A stretch of DNA of 64,000 nucleotides from Salipaludibacillus sp. LMS25 (GCF_024362805.1 NZ_CP093299.1:372001-436000); one strand, 5' to 3'; shown: positions 35,051-44,353, counted from the first letter of the stretch. Notes: generated from the sequence alone by a model not told the origin. Made by a program: numbers and translations.

Positions 35051-36346
35051 TTAATTCATAATTGAGATTTGTTCTTTGATCTGTTCAACTGCCTCATCAA
35101 GAACTTCTTGTGGATCATCGCCTTGTGAGATGAACTCAAGAGCATCGTTCATCGGCTCCCAAACTTTACTAGTTTCAGGGATGTTTGGCATTGGTACAGA
35201 AGATTGGATTTGATCAAAAAATGCCGTCATCAACTCATCTTCAATTTCAACTTCTGTATGAGCTGGAAGTTCACCAGCCATTTCGAAATAAGTGTGTGAG
35301 TTTTCAGCATTTGTTAAGAACAAGGCTAATTCAGTAGCCCAATATTGATGTTCTGTGTAATAGTTTACTAACCAACCTTTAGTTCCATTGAAAGTAGTTA
35401 ATAATTCGTCATCTACTTTTGGTAGCATTGAAATTTCCATGTTGTCCCCTAATGCTGACTGAAATTCTGGAATATCCCAAGCGCCAGATACAACCATACC
35501 AGCTTTGCCATCGCTGAATAGGCCCTTCACAATGTCCATATCAATCCCATCAGGTATTAAATCTTCGTCAAACCAAGATTGAACAACTTTAGCACCTTCA
35601 ACTGCCTCAGCAGTATTGAGACCAATATCGTTAGGATCATAGACGCCATTTTCATCTTGACCGAATACATAACCACCATTAGGCGTTAAGAACGGGTACG
35701 TGAAGTATAAGTCCGTTGCATTCATTAAAAATCCGTAAGTGTCTCCGTCAGTTACGTCATGTGCAATATCCATCAACTCTTCCATTGTTTCTGGCGCTTC
35801 TGGAACTAAGTCCGTATTGCGGAAAAGGGCGTATGTTTCCATTACTGCTGGAATACCATATTGTACTTCTTCATAGCTCAACGATGCTACAGCATCTTCA
35901 TTATAATGAGAGAAACGCTCTTGTTGATCATCTGTTAATTCTAATTCTGCTGCTAGGCCTTGAAGGTGAATGTCGCCCATACGGTCATGTGGCTGAAAGA
36001 AAAGGTCAGCCCCTTGACCTGATGGACCATCTAGAGACATACCTTCTGCTTGATCAACCATTGAAAATGGAATGATTTCAACGTCAATACCATATTCTTC
36101 AGTGAATTTTTCTGCAAGTGCTTCGTTTGCATCTAATTGAGCTTCTTCATCATTTACCCACATTGTAAGTTGTTCTGGCTTTTCAGGAACGTCTCCCTCT
36201 CCAGTAGTTGTCTCGTTATTCATATTGTCTGTTTCAGAATCGTTTGCAGGAGCGTTTACATCGTCATTATTTCCTCCGCCACATGCAACCAATCCTATGG
36301 AAGATACTACCATCAACGACATTAAGAAAGATTTACTTTTTAACAT
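35051..36346 (-). CDS. malE: Maltodextrin/cyclodextrin-binding lipoprotein (MalE-like)
   Basis: This 431-residue solute-binding protein has a lipoprotein signal (VGLVACGGG, Cys about 22), an acidic Asn/Asp-rich linker (about 25-55) and a MalE-type fold (PEQLTMWVNDEE...). The acidic mature protein fits an alkaliphile or halophile. It captures malto- or cyclodextrins outside the membrane for the MalFG channel. The start ATG 36346 follows AGGGGGAAACCA. Several LacI/CcpA-type operators lie upstream (36467-36825). Confidence 0.92.
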   Translation of the reverse strand: MLKSKSFLMSLMVVSSIGLVACGGGNNDDVNAPANDSETDNMNNETTTGEGDVPEKPEQLTMWVNDEEAQLDANEALAEKFTEEYGIDVEIIPFSMVDQAEGMSLDGPSGQGADLFFQPHDRMGDIHLQGLAAELELTDDQQERFSHYNEDAVASLSYEEVQYGIPAVMETYALFRNTDLVPEAPETMEELMDIAHDVTDGDTYGFLMNATDLYFTYPFLTPNGGYVFGQDENGVYDPNDIGLNTAEAVEGAKVVQSWFDEDLIPDGIDMDIVKGLFSDGKAGMVVSGAWDIPEFQSALGDNMEISMLPKVDDELLTTFNGTKGWLVNYYTEHQYWATELALFLTNAENSHTYFEMAGELPAHTEVEIEDELMTAFFDQIQSSVPMPNIPETSKVWEPMNDALEFISQGDDPQEVLDEAVEQIKEQISIMN

Positions 36347-36466
36347 TTGGTTTCCCCCTAAATTATTTTAAAGTTTTTTCATGCGCAATTCGTGTCTTAA
36401 TCTAACCTATTTTCAATTGCCTCAATCATAAAAAAAATATGAAAATATGAAAATCTCCTAACAGAA

Positions 36467-36480
36467 CGTAATCGCTTTCA
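36467..36480 (-). promoter_or_regulatory. cre/LacI-type operator candidate
   Basis: The minus strand reads TGAAAGCGATTACG, 12 of 14 to the cre consensus TGWAARCGYTWNCW. It lies 121 bases upstream of the malE start. Confidence 0.55.
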
Positions 36481-36645
36481 AACGATTTATTCGTGTTAAT
36501 TTTCATTTTCTCCCGAAGCAGCAAATAGGTTTTCATCTAAATAAAGACTGACCCAACTTCGTCATAGAAATGAAAGAGGTCTGGGATCACAAGACAACCG
36601 TTTGCGCAATAAAAAGTGACCATTAACGACTTCAATTAGATGTTG

Positions 36646-36659
36646 TGAAATCGTTTGCA
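36646..36659 (+). promoter_or_regulatory. cre/LacI-type operator candidate
   Basis: TGAAATCGTTTGCA matches the cre consensus at 13 of 14 positions. It lies 300 bases upstream of malE. Confidence 0.6.
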
Positions 36660-36719
36660 TCACTTTGTAAATTTATTATACATCTAGGCGAAACATTAAC
36701 ACAACCTTTTTTTACGAAT

Positions 36720-36733
36720 TAAAAGCGATTTCA
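36720..36733 (-). promoter_or_regulatory. cre/LacI-type operator candidate
   Basis: The minus strand reads TGAAATCGCTTTTA, 12 of 14 to the cre consensus. A further palindrome AAGCGCTT lies at 36818-36825. Confidence 0.45.
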
Positions 36734-37111
36734 CTTTTTATTCATTTTTTAAAACGTGTTAATCCGTTGTTATTTAAGAACTTCAGCCAAATTTTCTGAT
36801 GATATTATTCTTTTGATAAGCGCTTTTGACGATCAAGTTACTTTTCCAAAATAATTTTATTTTTCAATTTTTTTCTTGAATTACGTTTGCATCTCATGCT
36901 GATTCTGTCACTGAATTAACCTCATCCTCTCTGACATAGTTAGTTTGCATAATGTTCCCTTTCTCGATTGTGACATATCTCCATCTTGTCAATATGTAAA
37001 TCCCTTTCTCAACCACCCTAAAATTACAACTATCAAACTGAGTCAAAATGTGCGTGATCTATATGAAGCAGCATATTCAATCCTTTAAACAGATTAGCGT
37101 GGGACAACTGG

Positions 37112-37237
37112 ATAAAGCTAAGCTTCAATCAGTGGGAGTTTTCCTTCATCTCCCACTGATTGTTCGTTTAACTTATGGGACCTTAGGGACAGTTTATCGA
37201 GGTGGGGGGTTTACTGCCCCTTAAGAGTGGGATAAAT
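37112..37237 (+). repeat. Interspersed repeat A, copy A5 (shortened)
   Basis: Both ends are typical (ATAAAGCTAAGC; GTGGGATAAA). About 30 bases of the right-hairpin loop region are missing (CAGTTTATCGAGGTGGGG), which keeps the outer stem. Confidence 0.88.
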
Positions 37238-37292
37238 AGTACGTGCTCATAAGTCCCTACCCTGAATAATGAATCAAAAGGCATTTTAACAA

Positions 37293-37398
37293 TTGACATG
37301 TGATCGTAGTGATAGTAAACTAACCATTAACATAATAAATAGAACAAGGCAATGCTACCTAAAGGTACAACCTACATCATGGTTGTGCCTTTTTTTAT
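37293..37398 (+). promoter_or_regulatory. Promoter and leader hairpin of the cyclomaltodextrinase gene
   Basis: A -35 TTGACA (37293-37298), 17-base spacer and TAAACT (37316-37321) form the promoter. In the leader, AAGGTACAACC pairs with GGTTGTGCCTT (37362-37391) before a run of T, an intrinsic terminator ending about 35 bases before the start codon. An alternative hairpin TACCTAAAGGTA overlaps its left arm, so an attenuation switch is possible. Confidence 0.6.
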
Positions 37399-37427
37399 TT
37401 AACTAAATGAATAGGAGAGTGAAAAGA

Positions 37428-39191
37428 ATGTTTAAAGAAGCCATTTATCATCGACCTAAAAATGAATTTGCCTATGCAGTAGATGAAAGAACTCTTCATA
37501 TTAAACTGAAGACGAAAAAATATGATGTGGACAGAGCTCGTCTTATATATGGAGACCCGTATGACTATGACCCTGAAAAAGATTGTTGGATCTCACAGAC
37601 TAAGAATATGTCTTTTAACGGAAGGGATGATCTTTATGACTATTGGATTGTTGAGATACAACCACCTAATAGTCGCCTCAGATATGGGTTTCAATTAGAA
37701 AACTCCGAAGAAACGCTTTACTTCACGGAGAAAGGGTTCTACCAATCCAAACCAAGGGATGCCGTTTTCTATTTCTGTTTCCCTTATCTTAATGCTGTCG
37801 ATGTTTTTTCACCGCCTACTTGGGTGAACTCAACTGTATGGTACCAAATATTTCCAGAACGTTTTGCCAATGGTGATCCTTCTATTAACCCGAAGGAGAC
37901 TCTTCCATGGGGGAGCGCCGAACCAACACAACACAGCTTCTTTGGTGGGGATTTCCAAGGTGTGATGAATCAGTTAGACTATTTAGAGGAACTGGGAATT
38001 ACAGGTATTTATTTTACACCTATTTTCTTAGCCCATTCTAATCATAAATATGACACGATTGACTATATGGAAATTGACCCACAATTTGGGGATAAAGAAA
38101 CGTTCAAGGAACTTGTTAATCAATGTCATAAAAGAGGCATTCGGGTGATGCTGGATGCCGTGTTTAACCATAGTGGCTTTTACTTCAAACCCTTTCAAGA
38201 TGTTATTAAAAATCAAGAAAAGTCACAATATAAAGATTGGTTTCACTTACATGGCTTTCCCATAAACACAACCGATTCTCCAAATTATGATACGTTCGGT
38301 TATGTACCGTCTATGCCTAAATTAAACACAGAAAACGAAGAGGTTAAAGCGTATTTATTAAAAGTTGCCCGGTATTGGATTGAAGAATTTGATATTGATG
38401 GGTGGCGATTAGATGTTGCGAATGAAGTAGATCATACTTTTTGGAAAGAGTTTCGAAGAATCGTAAAACAAGCAAAACCGGATGCTTATATTCTAGGAGA
38501 GATTTGGCATGACTCTATGCCTTGGTTGCAAGGAGATCAGTTTGATGCAGTAATGAACTACCCATTAACAGCCGCTATTAATGATTTTTTCGCAAACGAT
38601 TTAATAAGTCAACAAGAGTTTGAACAGATGGTTACAAAAATAACCAATATGTACCCAGAAACTATTAATGACGTTCAATTTAATCTGTTAGGAAGTCACG
38701 ATACTTCTCGTATTCTTACTGTCAGCCAAAACAATAAAAAGAAAGTGAAACTTCAGATGCTCGTTCAATTTACAATGGCTGGCACCCCATGTATTTATTA
38801 TGGTGATGAGATATCTATGACAGGTGGTAAGGAACCAGAATCTAGAAAGTGTATGATTTGGAACAAAGAAGATCAAGATTTAGATATGTTTGCCTTTGTA
38901 CAAAAACTGATTTTATTACGAAAACAGTACAAACTTTTTAGAACAAATAAGAATTTTTCTTTTTTGGAAGCTTCAAAAGATGACAACATTCTTTCTTATC
39001 GTAAGAGTGATCATGATAGTGAGATTCTCATCGTAATTAATAAACATGATCAAGTGAAAGACGCAACACTTCCGATGGCATTTCAACATAAAATGATTAA
39101 TGACTTGTGGAATGACAAAGAAATTAAAACAAATATGAAGATTCAACTTGAACCTTACAGTTTTCACATTTTACAATTAACTAAAGACTAA
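37428..39191 (+). CDS. Cyclomaltodextrinase / neopullulanase (cytosolic)
   Basis: This GH13 enzyme of about 587 residues opens and hydrolyses cyclodextrins and maltodextrins inside the cell. It has no signal peptide. The N-terminal dimerisation domain is typical (MFKEAIYHRPKNEFAYA...), then the barrel with VWYQIFPERFANGDP, catalytic Asp in GWRLDVANEVDH, Glu in ILGEIWHD and Asp in LLGSHDTSR. The start is taken at 37428 because AGGAGAG lies 8 bases upstream and the family begins there. It is transcribed opposite to the transporter operon and has its own promoter, leader hairpin and terminator. Confidence 0.93.
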   Translation: MFKEAIYHRPKNEFAYAVDERTLHIKLKTKKYDVDRARLIYGDPYDYDPEKDCWISQTKNMSFNGRDDLYDYWIVEIQPPNSRLRYGFQLENSEETLYFTEKGFYQSKPRDAVFYFCFPYLNAVDVFSPPTWVNSTVWYQIFPERFANGDPSINPKETLPWGSAEPTQHSFFGGDFQGVMNQLDYLEELGITGIYFTPIFLAHSNHKYDTIDYMEIDPQFGDKETFKELVNQCHKRGIRVMLDAVFNHSGFYFKPFQDVIKNQEKSQYKDWFHLHGFPINTTDSPNYDTFGYVPSMPKLNTENEEVKAYLLKVARYWIEEFDIDGWRLDVANEVDHTFWKEFRRIVKQAKPDAYILGEIWHDSMPWLQGDQFDAVMNYPLTAAINDFFANDLISQQEFEQMVTKITNMYPETINDVQFNLLGSHDTSRILTVSQNNKKKVKLQMLVQFTMAGTPCIYYGDEISMTGGKEPESRKCMIWNKEDQDLDMFAFVQKLILLRKQYKLFRTNKNFSFLEASKDDNILSYRKSDHDSEILIVINKHDQVKDATLPMAFQHKMINDLWNDKEIKTNMKIQLEPYSFHILQLTKD

Positions 39192-39306
39192 GATACACTT
39201 CCCTAATAAACCTCACTTAATAGATGCCGAAACGTATTCCAGCAGGAAGTGATTTTTTCAATCATTAACGAGTTCTACCAGTTCAAATAAAAAACACCCT
39301 TAAATA

Positions 39307-39338
39307 GAGGTCGGAGGAACTAATCCTCCGACCTTTCA
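39307..39338 (+). terminator. Terminator of the cyclomaltodextrinase gene
   Basis: AGGTCGGAGGA pairs with TCCTCCGACCT (5-base loop) and is followed by TTC.. about 115 bases past the stop codon. Confidence 0.7.
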
Positions 39339-39355
39339 CTTATACGGCGGTTTCT

Positions 39356-39515
39356 TTTATCACAGATAATCGTCCGTAAAACGCCCGCCTCAAAATATAA
39401 GAGGCAAGCTAAATCTATTTAGGCGGGAGGTAACGGACGCTAATGTCCTGATTCACTCACCTAACAATCAGTGGGAGAAGAGCGAAAACTCCCACTGATT
39501 GAAGGTTCGTTTTAT
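39356..39515 (-). repeat. Interspersed repeat B, full-length copy
   Basis: This is the longest B copy and serves as reference. On the minus strand it runs ATAAAACGAACC, hairpin 1 (AATCAGTGGG...CCCACTGATT), TCAGGACATTAGC, hairpin 2 (GTCCGT..CCCGCCT...GAGGCGGG..ACGGAC) and ends TCTGTGATAAA. Confidence 0.88.
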
Positions 39516-39739
39516 GTCCAGCCCCTCGTCTCATATCTGCTTATAAGACAATAAGGGCAAATCGGAACCCTATCTTATGTTCGATAGGCCGTGATACTTC
39601 ATAACACGAATACCATCTCATAATATAGAATATAAATTGTACAACCATCCGAACAGCGATCTGCAACGCGCGTCTTTCCAGTTCATTATTCAATTTATCG
39701 AACACACTGTGAACTTGTTTCAACAAGCTAAAGCGAGAC

Positions 39740-39834
39740 ATCAGATAGCGTCTCGCCCGCCACCTGATTAAACGTTCCGCTCTATGCTACGCGTTAAGGT
39801 GGGCGTCTATAGCCCTTAAAAACAGAATTAAAGG
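39740..39834. repeat. Interspersed repeat D, copy D2
   Basis: It matches D1 and D3 through CAGATAGCGTCTCG, CCTGATTAAACG, CTATGCTACGCGTT and AAGGTGGGCG. The stretch 39541-39739 to its left has a short minus-strand open frame (66 codons) without a ribosome site. I see no convincing gene there. Confidence 0.55.
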
Positions 39835-39844
39835 TTTTGGCTAC

Positions 39845-40132
39845 TTATCCATGATTATATTTTATTTCTTGCTCACTTTTATCGTAAGTGACTTCAAAGT
39901 CTGATCCGTCAAAGTACCATTCATCTTTTTGCTCCACATAAAAGTGGATTCCTTCCTTGTCATCTGACACTGCTTCTTCGTCTGGAGCTTTGACAGCGAC
40001 ACCTAAAGAGAAACCAGATTGAAAGTTTCCACACCCACCATAACGGACAAAAAACTGTACATGATCTCCAGGCTCTACCTCTAACTCTTTTTTAAACCAT
40101 TCAACAGCATCATTCGTCACTGTCATGTTCAT
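39845..40132 (-). CDS. HesB/IscA-like YneR family protein
   Basis: This small soluble protein of about 95 residues has the HesB/YneR fold, with blocks VTNDAVEWFKKELEV, FVRYGGCGNFQSGFSLGV and HFYVEQKDEWYFDGSDF. Unlike IscA it keeps only one Cys (GGCGN), so Fe-S scaffolding as in IscA is doubtful. The start is set at 40132 because GGAGGG is 7 bases upstream. It stands alone, divergent from the Crp-type gene. Confidence 0.78.
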   Translation of the reverse strand: MNMTVTNDAVEWFKKELEVEPGDHVQFFVRYGGCGNFQSGFSLGVAVKAPDEEAVSDDKEGIHFYVEQKDEWYFDGSDFEVTYDKSEQEIKYNHG

Positions 40133-40318
40133 ACCTTTTCCCTCCAATAACTCGACCTAAGTACACTTATACACATAGGGATCAAAGTATCCTATCTGTT
40201 AAGAAACACATTATCGGAAATGACTCCTATTTTCAAGTAAGAGCAATTAATTATATTACCTAAATCTAATTTTTTTGTTAAACTTAAGTAAAAACATGAC
40301 ATAATTGAGAGGATGATG

Positions 40319-41014
40319 ATGACGATGGCTTCGGATACCTTTCTGCGTTCTATTCCTGTCTTTGCTCCACTGTCTCAGGATATGAAAGAACAATTACAAC
40401 TAATTGTACAGTATAAAACGATTACGAAAGGAGATATTTTATTTCGAGAAGCAGAGCAAGCACGAGCCCTCTATTATATCCATGAAGGAAAAGTAAAGCT
40501 TACAAAAAGCAGTAAAGACGGCAAAGAAATCGTCCTTTGTCTTCGTCAAGCAAAAGATCTGTTCGCAGAAGTAGCATTGTTTTGTAGCACAGATAAAACA
40601 TACCCAGCCACTGCTACTGTTATTGAGAGTGGTGCTGTCTCATTAATACAAAATGATGACTTAGAAAAACACCTCACTCATCATCCAGAGTTAGTCTTCC
40701 CTCTTTTCCAAATTATGTCTGAACGTTTACGAACCGCACAAACAACATTAAGGGATGTAGCATTGTATAGTAAGTTAAGCGCCTTATGTGCCACCCTTCT
40801 CCGCTTAGCTGAAGACTATGGCCTCGAACAACATAACGGCATTTACGTTGATGTAAAATTAACTCATGAGGAATTAGGAAATTTTTTTGGCGCTACAAGG
40901 GAGAGTGTGACACGGATGATGAATCAACTGAAAAACAAGGGCATCATTAGTCAAGAAAAAGGCTATTTAATCATTCACAATTTCAAATCGTTACGTTCTT
41001 ACGCCCAGCGTTAA
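40319..41014 (+). CDS. Crp/Fnr family regulator without Fe-S cysteines
   Basis: This regulator of about 231 residues has a cNMP-like sensor domain (GDILFREAEQARALYYIHEGKVKL), a dimer helix and the DNA-binding helix pair HEELGNFFGATRESVTRMMNQL. It lacks the C-terminal CxxCxxxxC of the two Fnr proteins, so it senses something else. Four in-frame ATGs lie within 13 bases; 40319 is chosen as 6 bases after GAGAGG, but 40313 or 40325 are possible. Target genes are not evident, although the moco cluster is adjacent and convergent. Confidence 0.82.
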   Translation: MTMASDTFLRSIPVFAPLSQDMKEQLQLIVQYKTITKGDILFREAEQARALYYIHEGKVKLTKSSKDGKEIVLCLRQAKDLFAEVALFCSTDKTYPATATVIESGAVSLIQNDDLEKHLTHHPELVFPLFQIMSERLRTAQTTLRDVALYSKLSALCATLLRLAEDYGLEQHNGIYVDVKLTHEELGNFFGATRESVTRMMNQLKNKGIISQEKGYLIIHNFKSLRSYAQR

Positions 41015-41188
41015 CATTCATGGAGTAGCCATTAAAAAACAACGAGGTGAAGGGCCGCCTTTAGTCTTCACTTGAAAACTCATTCGCATCACAACTTCAA
41101 CGTGCAAAATAGTCGTTTTAACGCGTCAAAAATAAAAAAAACGCCTGCTAGTGCAGACGCGGTTGTTCATAATGATTGGGGGTCATTA

Positions 41189-41377
41189 ATGAACAAAATT
41201 CCATGCATTCACATGTTTTGGGTTTGCCACGTTATTATCTGGCAGCATTATCGTCTTTGGGGTAAACGATATGCAAATAACGTTGGGTTTTCTACTAAAA
41301 AGGAAGTAAAGCTATGCATCGCCGACTATGATTTACCCGACGAATACCTTTTTAGTATAGCTAAAAGGCTCACGTGA
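41189..41377 (+). CDS. Possible small protein, unrecognised
   Basis: This 62-residue open frame has ATG 41189 preceded by GGGGG at 6 bases. The N-terminal half is hydrophobic-aromatic (IHMFWVCHVIIWQHYRLW) and the C-terminal half is hydrophilic (STKKEVKLCIADYDLPDE). The frame extends upstream to 41072 without a ribosome site. No family is recognised, and it may not be real. Confidence 0.3.
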   Translation: MNKIPCIHMFWVCHVIIWQHYRLWGKRYANNVGFSTKKEVKLCIADYDLPDEYLFSIAKRLT

Positions 41378-41380
41378 TTC

Positions 41381-41396
41381 TGTGAAAAGGATCACA
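41381..41396. promoter_or_regulatory. Perfect Fnr/Crp box without an obvious promoter
   Basis: TGTGAAAAGGATCACA matches TGTGA-N6-TCACA exactly. It lies between two convergent gene ends (41377 and 41421), so no target promoter is visible. Confidence 0.5.
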
Positions 41397-41420
41397 TCAA
41401 TCTGTGAACATTTGATGACA

Positions 41421-41657
41421 TCAGCCGCCACTTACTGGTGGAATAAAGGCTACTTGATCGCCATCTTTTGCAACTGTCGTTTCATCGGCATATTCTTCAT
41501 TAATAGCAATCATCGCTGATGAAAGTCCTGTCAGTTCTGGATACTCAGTCATCAGTTTCCTTCTTAATGCTGATAATGTGATCGAGGTCTCAGCAATATT
41601 TAATGTCCGTTTTCCCACTTTCTCTTCCAACTCAGCAAAAAGTAGAACGTTTATCAT
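41421..41657 (-). CDS. moaD: Molybdopterin synthase small subunit
   Basis: This 78-residue ubiquitin-like sulfur carrier ends in the required Gly-Gly (PPVSGG), which is thiocarboxylated and donates sulfur to form molybdopterin. It works with MoaE, encoded 3 bases upstream. It is the last gene of the moeA-mobB-moaE-moaD run. Confidence 0.92.
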   Translation of the reverse strand: MINVLLFAELEEKVGKRTLNIAETSITLSALRRKLMTEYPELTGLSSAMIAINEEYADETTVAKDGDQVAFIPPVSGG

Positions 41658-41660
41658 ACT

Positions 41661-42125
41661 TCATATCTCCTTTTCAGGTTTCCCATCGGGATAAGGGGTT
41701 TGTTCTAACTGATCACCAATCCACTTTTCTCCATCTTCCCAATGCTCTTTTTTCCATATTGGCACAATTTCTTTAATTCTTTCAATCGCGTACTTACTTC
41801 CTGTAAAGGCATCGTCTCTATGAGGAGTAGATACTGCGATAACGACTGCAATATCAGATATATTTAGTGAGCCAATCCTATGAGTGATAGCTACTTTCGC
41901 TTCTGGAACGTTTGCTTTAATTTCGTCACCAATTTGCGACAGTTTTTTTTCGGCCATGGGAATGTAAGCTTCATATTTTAATGAAATTGTTTTTTTACCT
42001 TTTGTCATTTCTCTTACTGTTCCAATAAATGTTGTTATTGCTCCTGCATTTCTATCTGTCACCTTCGCAATAACTTCGTCAATTTGTATCGGCTCTTGAC
42101 AAATATTAAAATAGTTTATCCTCAT
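41661..42125 (-). CDS. moaE: Molybdopterin synthase large subunit
   Basis: This 154-residue catalytic subunit has conserved blocks GAITTFIGTVRE, LKYEAYIPMAEKKL, HRIGSLNISDIAVVIAVSTPHR and PIWKKEHWEDGEKWI (with the active-site Lys residues). It inserts sulfur into precursor Z with MoaD. It overlaps mobB by 20 bases; GGAGAAGGGAGAGG precedes the start. Confidence 0.95.
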   Translation of the reverse strand: MRINYFNICQEPIQIDEVIAKVTDRNAGAITTFIGTVREMTKGKKTISLKYEAYIPMAEKKLSQIGDEIKANVPEAKVAITHRIGSLNISDIAVVIAVSTPHRDDAFTGSKYAIERIKEIVPIWKKEHWEDGEKWIGDQLEQTPYPDGKPEKEI

Positions 42126-42657
42126 CCTCTCCCTTCTCCATAATAGTTGACATAAACCATGATACGTAGTCGTCTAAATGATGATAATTAAATAGAGGAA
42201 CGTTCGTCTTTTGTATTAATACATTCAGTATTTTTTCTTCATTGTAGATGATAGCTTTTACGTCCACTACTTGTTTTAAAAGTGAGACATCTTCTTCATG
42301 GCGGACTAATAATGTTTTTGGCAAACTCTCATGTTTATAACCTTCAATTAAAAGAACGTCTAGTGTCTCGTTGTGACGGTATAGCTGAATGTAATCTTCC
42401 AATGTGAAATCGTGAGCTAATTGAGAATCCCAAATAAATTCTGTACTAGATGTCACCAGTGTAGAGACTGCGCCAGCACGTCGATGGTGCGACGTATCTT
42501 TATCCTCTGCTTCCCTCGTCAGCGCCGTCGGCTTACCATGATGTTTAATCGTCCCTACCTTATAACTAGAAGCTGATAAATGAGTAATAAGTGCTGTCAT
42601 TATAGTCGTTTTTCCTGAATTGCTGTAGCCTATCACCTGATGAATGATCATAGTCAT
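42106..42657 (-). CDS. mobB: Molybdopterin-guanine dinucleotide biosynthesis protein B
   Basis: This 183-residue P-loop GTPase has Walker A GYSNSGKTT (about 9-17), HHGKPT and LLIEGYKHESLPK. MobB assists in attaching GMP to molybdopterin to make the MGD form. That form is required by the Nas/Nap-type enzyme encoded at 24745. Its start ATGA overlaps the moeA stop. Confidence 0.93.
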   Translation of the reverse strand: MTMIIHQVIGYSNSGKTTIMTALITHLSASSYKVGTIKHHGKPTALTREAEDKDTSHHRRAGAVSTLVTSSTEFIWDSQLAHDFTLEDYIQLYRHNETLDVLLIEGYKHESLPKTLLVRHEEDVSLLKQVVDVKAIIYNEEKILNVLIQKTNVPLFNYHHLDDYVSWFMSTIMEKGEDEDKLF

Positions 42658-43940
42658 TTCCTCTGCTTTTCAGGATCTTTTAAGGGCATACTACTACCTT
42701 CTGTCATTAACATGAGTATATCCACATCATCTCCAGCCTTATAGCCACGAGTTCCTCCTGGGACAGCTACAAGAGCATCAGCATAAGCAAGAGACGTGAC
42801 AACTTGTGATTTATCCATACCGATTGGTTCTGCAATCACCCGTCCTTCTTCAAAGGCAACTTTACTACGAATAAAGCGGGTAAACGGGTTGGCCTTCGGA
42901 AAATCGACCGTTAACCTCCCCTTGACCGTTTGTAAAAATGGCTTTGGCGAACGGAGCCATTTTCTTATCCATGGTCTAGCATATAATTCAAATCCTACAA
43001 AGCAGGCTGAAGGGTTGCCAGACAATCCAAATAGTAATTTCCCTTGTTTTTCTGCAACTGTTGTGACACTTCCTGGACGCATCGCAATCTTGTTGAATAA
43101 CACGTGTGCGCCTAATTTTTTATAGATTTCAGGAAGGAAATCAAAATCACCTACAGAAACGCCACCTGTTGTAATTAAAGCGTCCACTTTGTCTAACGCC
43201 TCTTCCACTGCTTGATAGCAGAGATTAAAGTCATCTTTTAATTTGCCAAAGTAAACAGGCTCTCCCCCTGCTTGGCGAATTTGGGATATGATCATGTATG
43301 CATTGCTATTTCTTATTTTTCCAGGCTGTAATGGTTCACTTACATCAAGAAGTTCTGTGCCTGTTGCGTAAATACCAATGACTGGACGCTTTGATACCGG
43401 TACCTTATCATAACCAAACGTTGCCAACACCGCAATGACACCTGGTGAAATACACGCTCCTTTGTTTATGACAATATCTCCTTCTTTCGTTTCTTCCCCC
43501 TGTTTAGAAACATAGTCACCTGATTTAAACGGTCGTGTAATTTTAATCCACTCTAACTGGTTTTCTTTTAATTCTTGAGCTAATTCAAACATCACGACTG
43601 TGTCACAACTTTCAGGCATAATGGTTCCTGTCATAACTCTTACCGCTTCACCTGGACGTAATGTCTGGGTAGATACATGACCTGCCCCTACCGTTTCTAC
43701 TACTTTAAGGAAGACAGGGTTATCAGTAGATGCTAGTATTGTATCCTCACTTCTGACAGCAAAACCATCGAGCGGTGATCGATCAAATGGCGGAACAGGA
43801 TGATCGGCAGCCACATTTTTAGCAAGGTACCTTCCTTCTGCTTCTGCTAACTCGACCCACTCCTCTTCACCTTCTGTTGAAAAGTCCATAACTCTTTCAA
43901 TTGCTTCACTAATTTTTACCGGTTCCCTTAACGTATACAC
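42654..43940 (-). CDS. moeA: Molybdopterin molybdenumtransferase
   Basis: MoeA inserts molybdate into adenylated molybdopterin. The protein of about 428 residues has the MoeA blocks PPFDRSPLDGFAVRSEDT, RVMTGTIMPESCDTVV, KQGEETKEGDIV, GVIAVLATFGYDKVPV, ALITTGGVSVGDFDF and LLFGLSGNPSACFVGFELY. The start is placed at GTG 43940, 9 bases after GAGGAG; the longer frame from ATG 43976 contains that ribosome site. It is the first gene of a four-gene moco operon. moaA, moaC and moeB are not in the window. Confidence 0.93.
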   Translation of the reverse strand: MYTLREPVKISEAIERVMDFSTEGEEEWVELAEAEGRYLAKNVAADHPVPPFDRSPLDGFAVRSEDTILASTDNPVFLKVVETVGAGHVSTQTLRPGEAVRVMTGTIMPESCDTVVMFELAQELKENQLEWIKITRPFKSGDYVSKQGEETKEGDIVINKGACISPGVIAVLATFGYDKVPVSKRPVIGIYATGTELLDVSEPLQPGKIRNSNAYMIISQIRQAGGEPVYFGKLKDDFNLCYQAVEEALDKVDALITTGGVSVGDFDFLPEIYKKLGAHVLFNKIAMRPGSVTTVAEKQGKLLFGLSGNPSACFVGFELYARPWIRKWLRSPKPFLQTVKGRLTVDFPKANPFTRFIRSKVAFEEGRVIAEPIGMDKSQVVTSLAYADALVAVPGGTRGYKAGDDVDILMLMTEGSSMPLKDPEKQRK

Positions 43941-44353
43941 TGTTGTCCACTCCTCTTTGCACAGGCATGCATCCAAAATTAAACCAGGTCACTCACTAAA
44001 GTAACAATTTAATCTATTATCTTTAATAATAATAGTAACCCCGACATTTTTACAATCAAAAATCTATGAATAACGTAACTCGCAATATATGAGGCTTAGA
44101 AAAAAACACGTAAGTACTCGTTCATGGTCAATTGAGAACAGTTATTTAATTCCTCTAAATTTGTCTTATTCATAAGACAGTGTTGTTTTACAACGATATG
44201 TACTTATTTTCAATGATGAAAGATGCTCTTTTGAGAATGTTGATTCTTTTCAACTTTAGCGCCAAGTAAAAGGGGGTGATGTTATGACTTCACCATAAAC
44301 TTGAACTGTCACGTCATGCCACGTTAGTACTGCTTGATTCGTCACGCACCAAG

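Noticed and set aside
39541..39741. 66-codon minus-strand open frame
   Set aside because: No ribosome site, starts at the edge of repeat D2, and no recognisable family; kept only as a note in the repeat entry.
43941..43976. Longer MoeA start at ATG 43976
   Set aside because: The GAGGAG ribosome site for GTG 43940 lies inside this extension.
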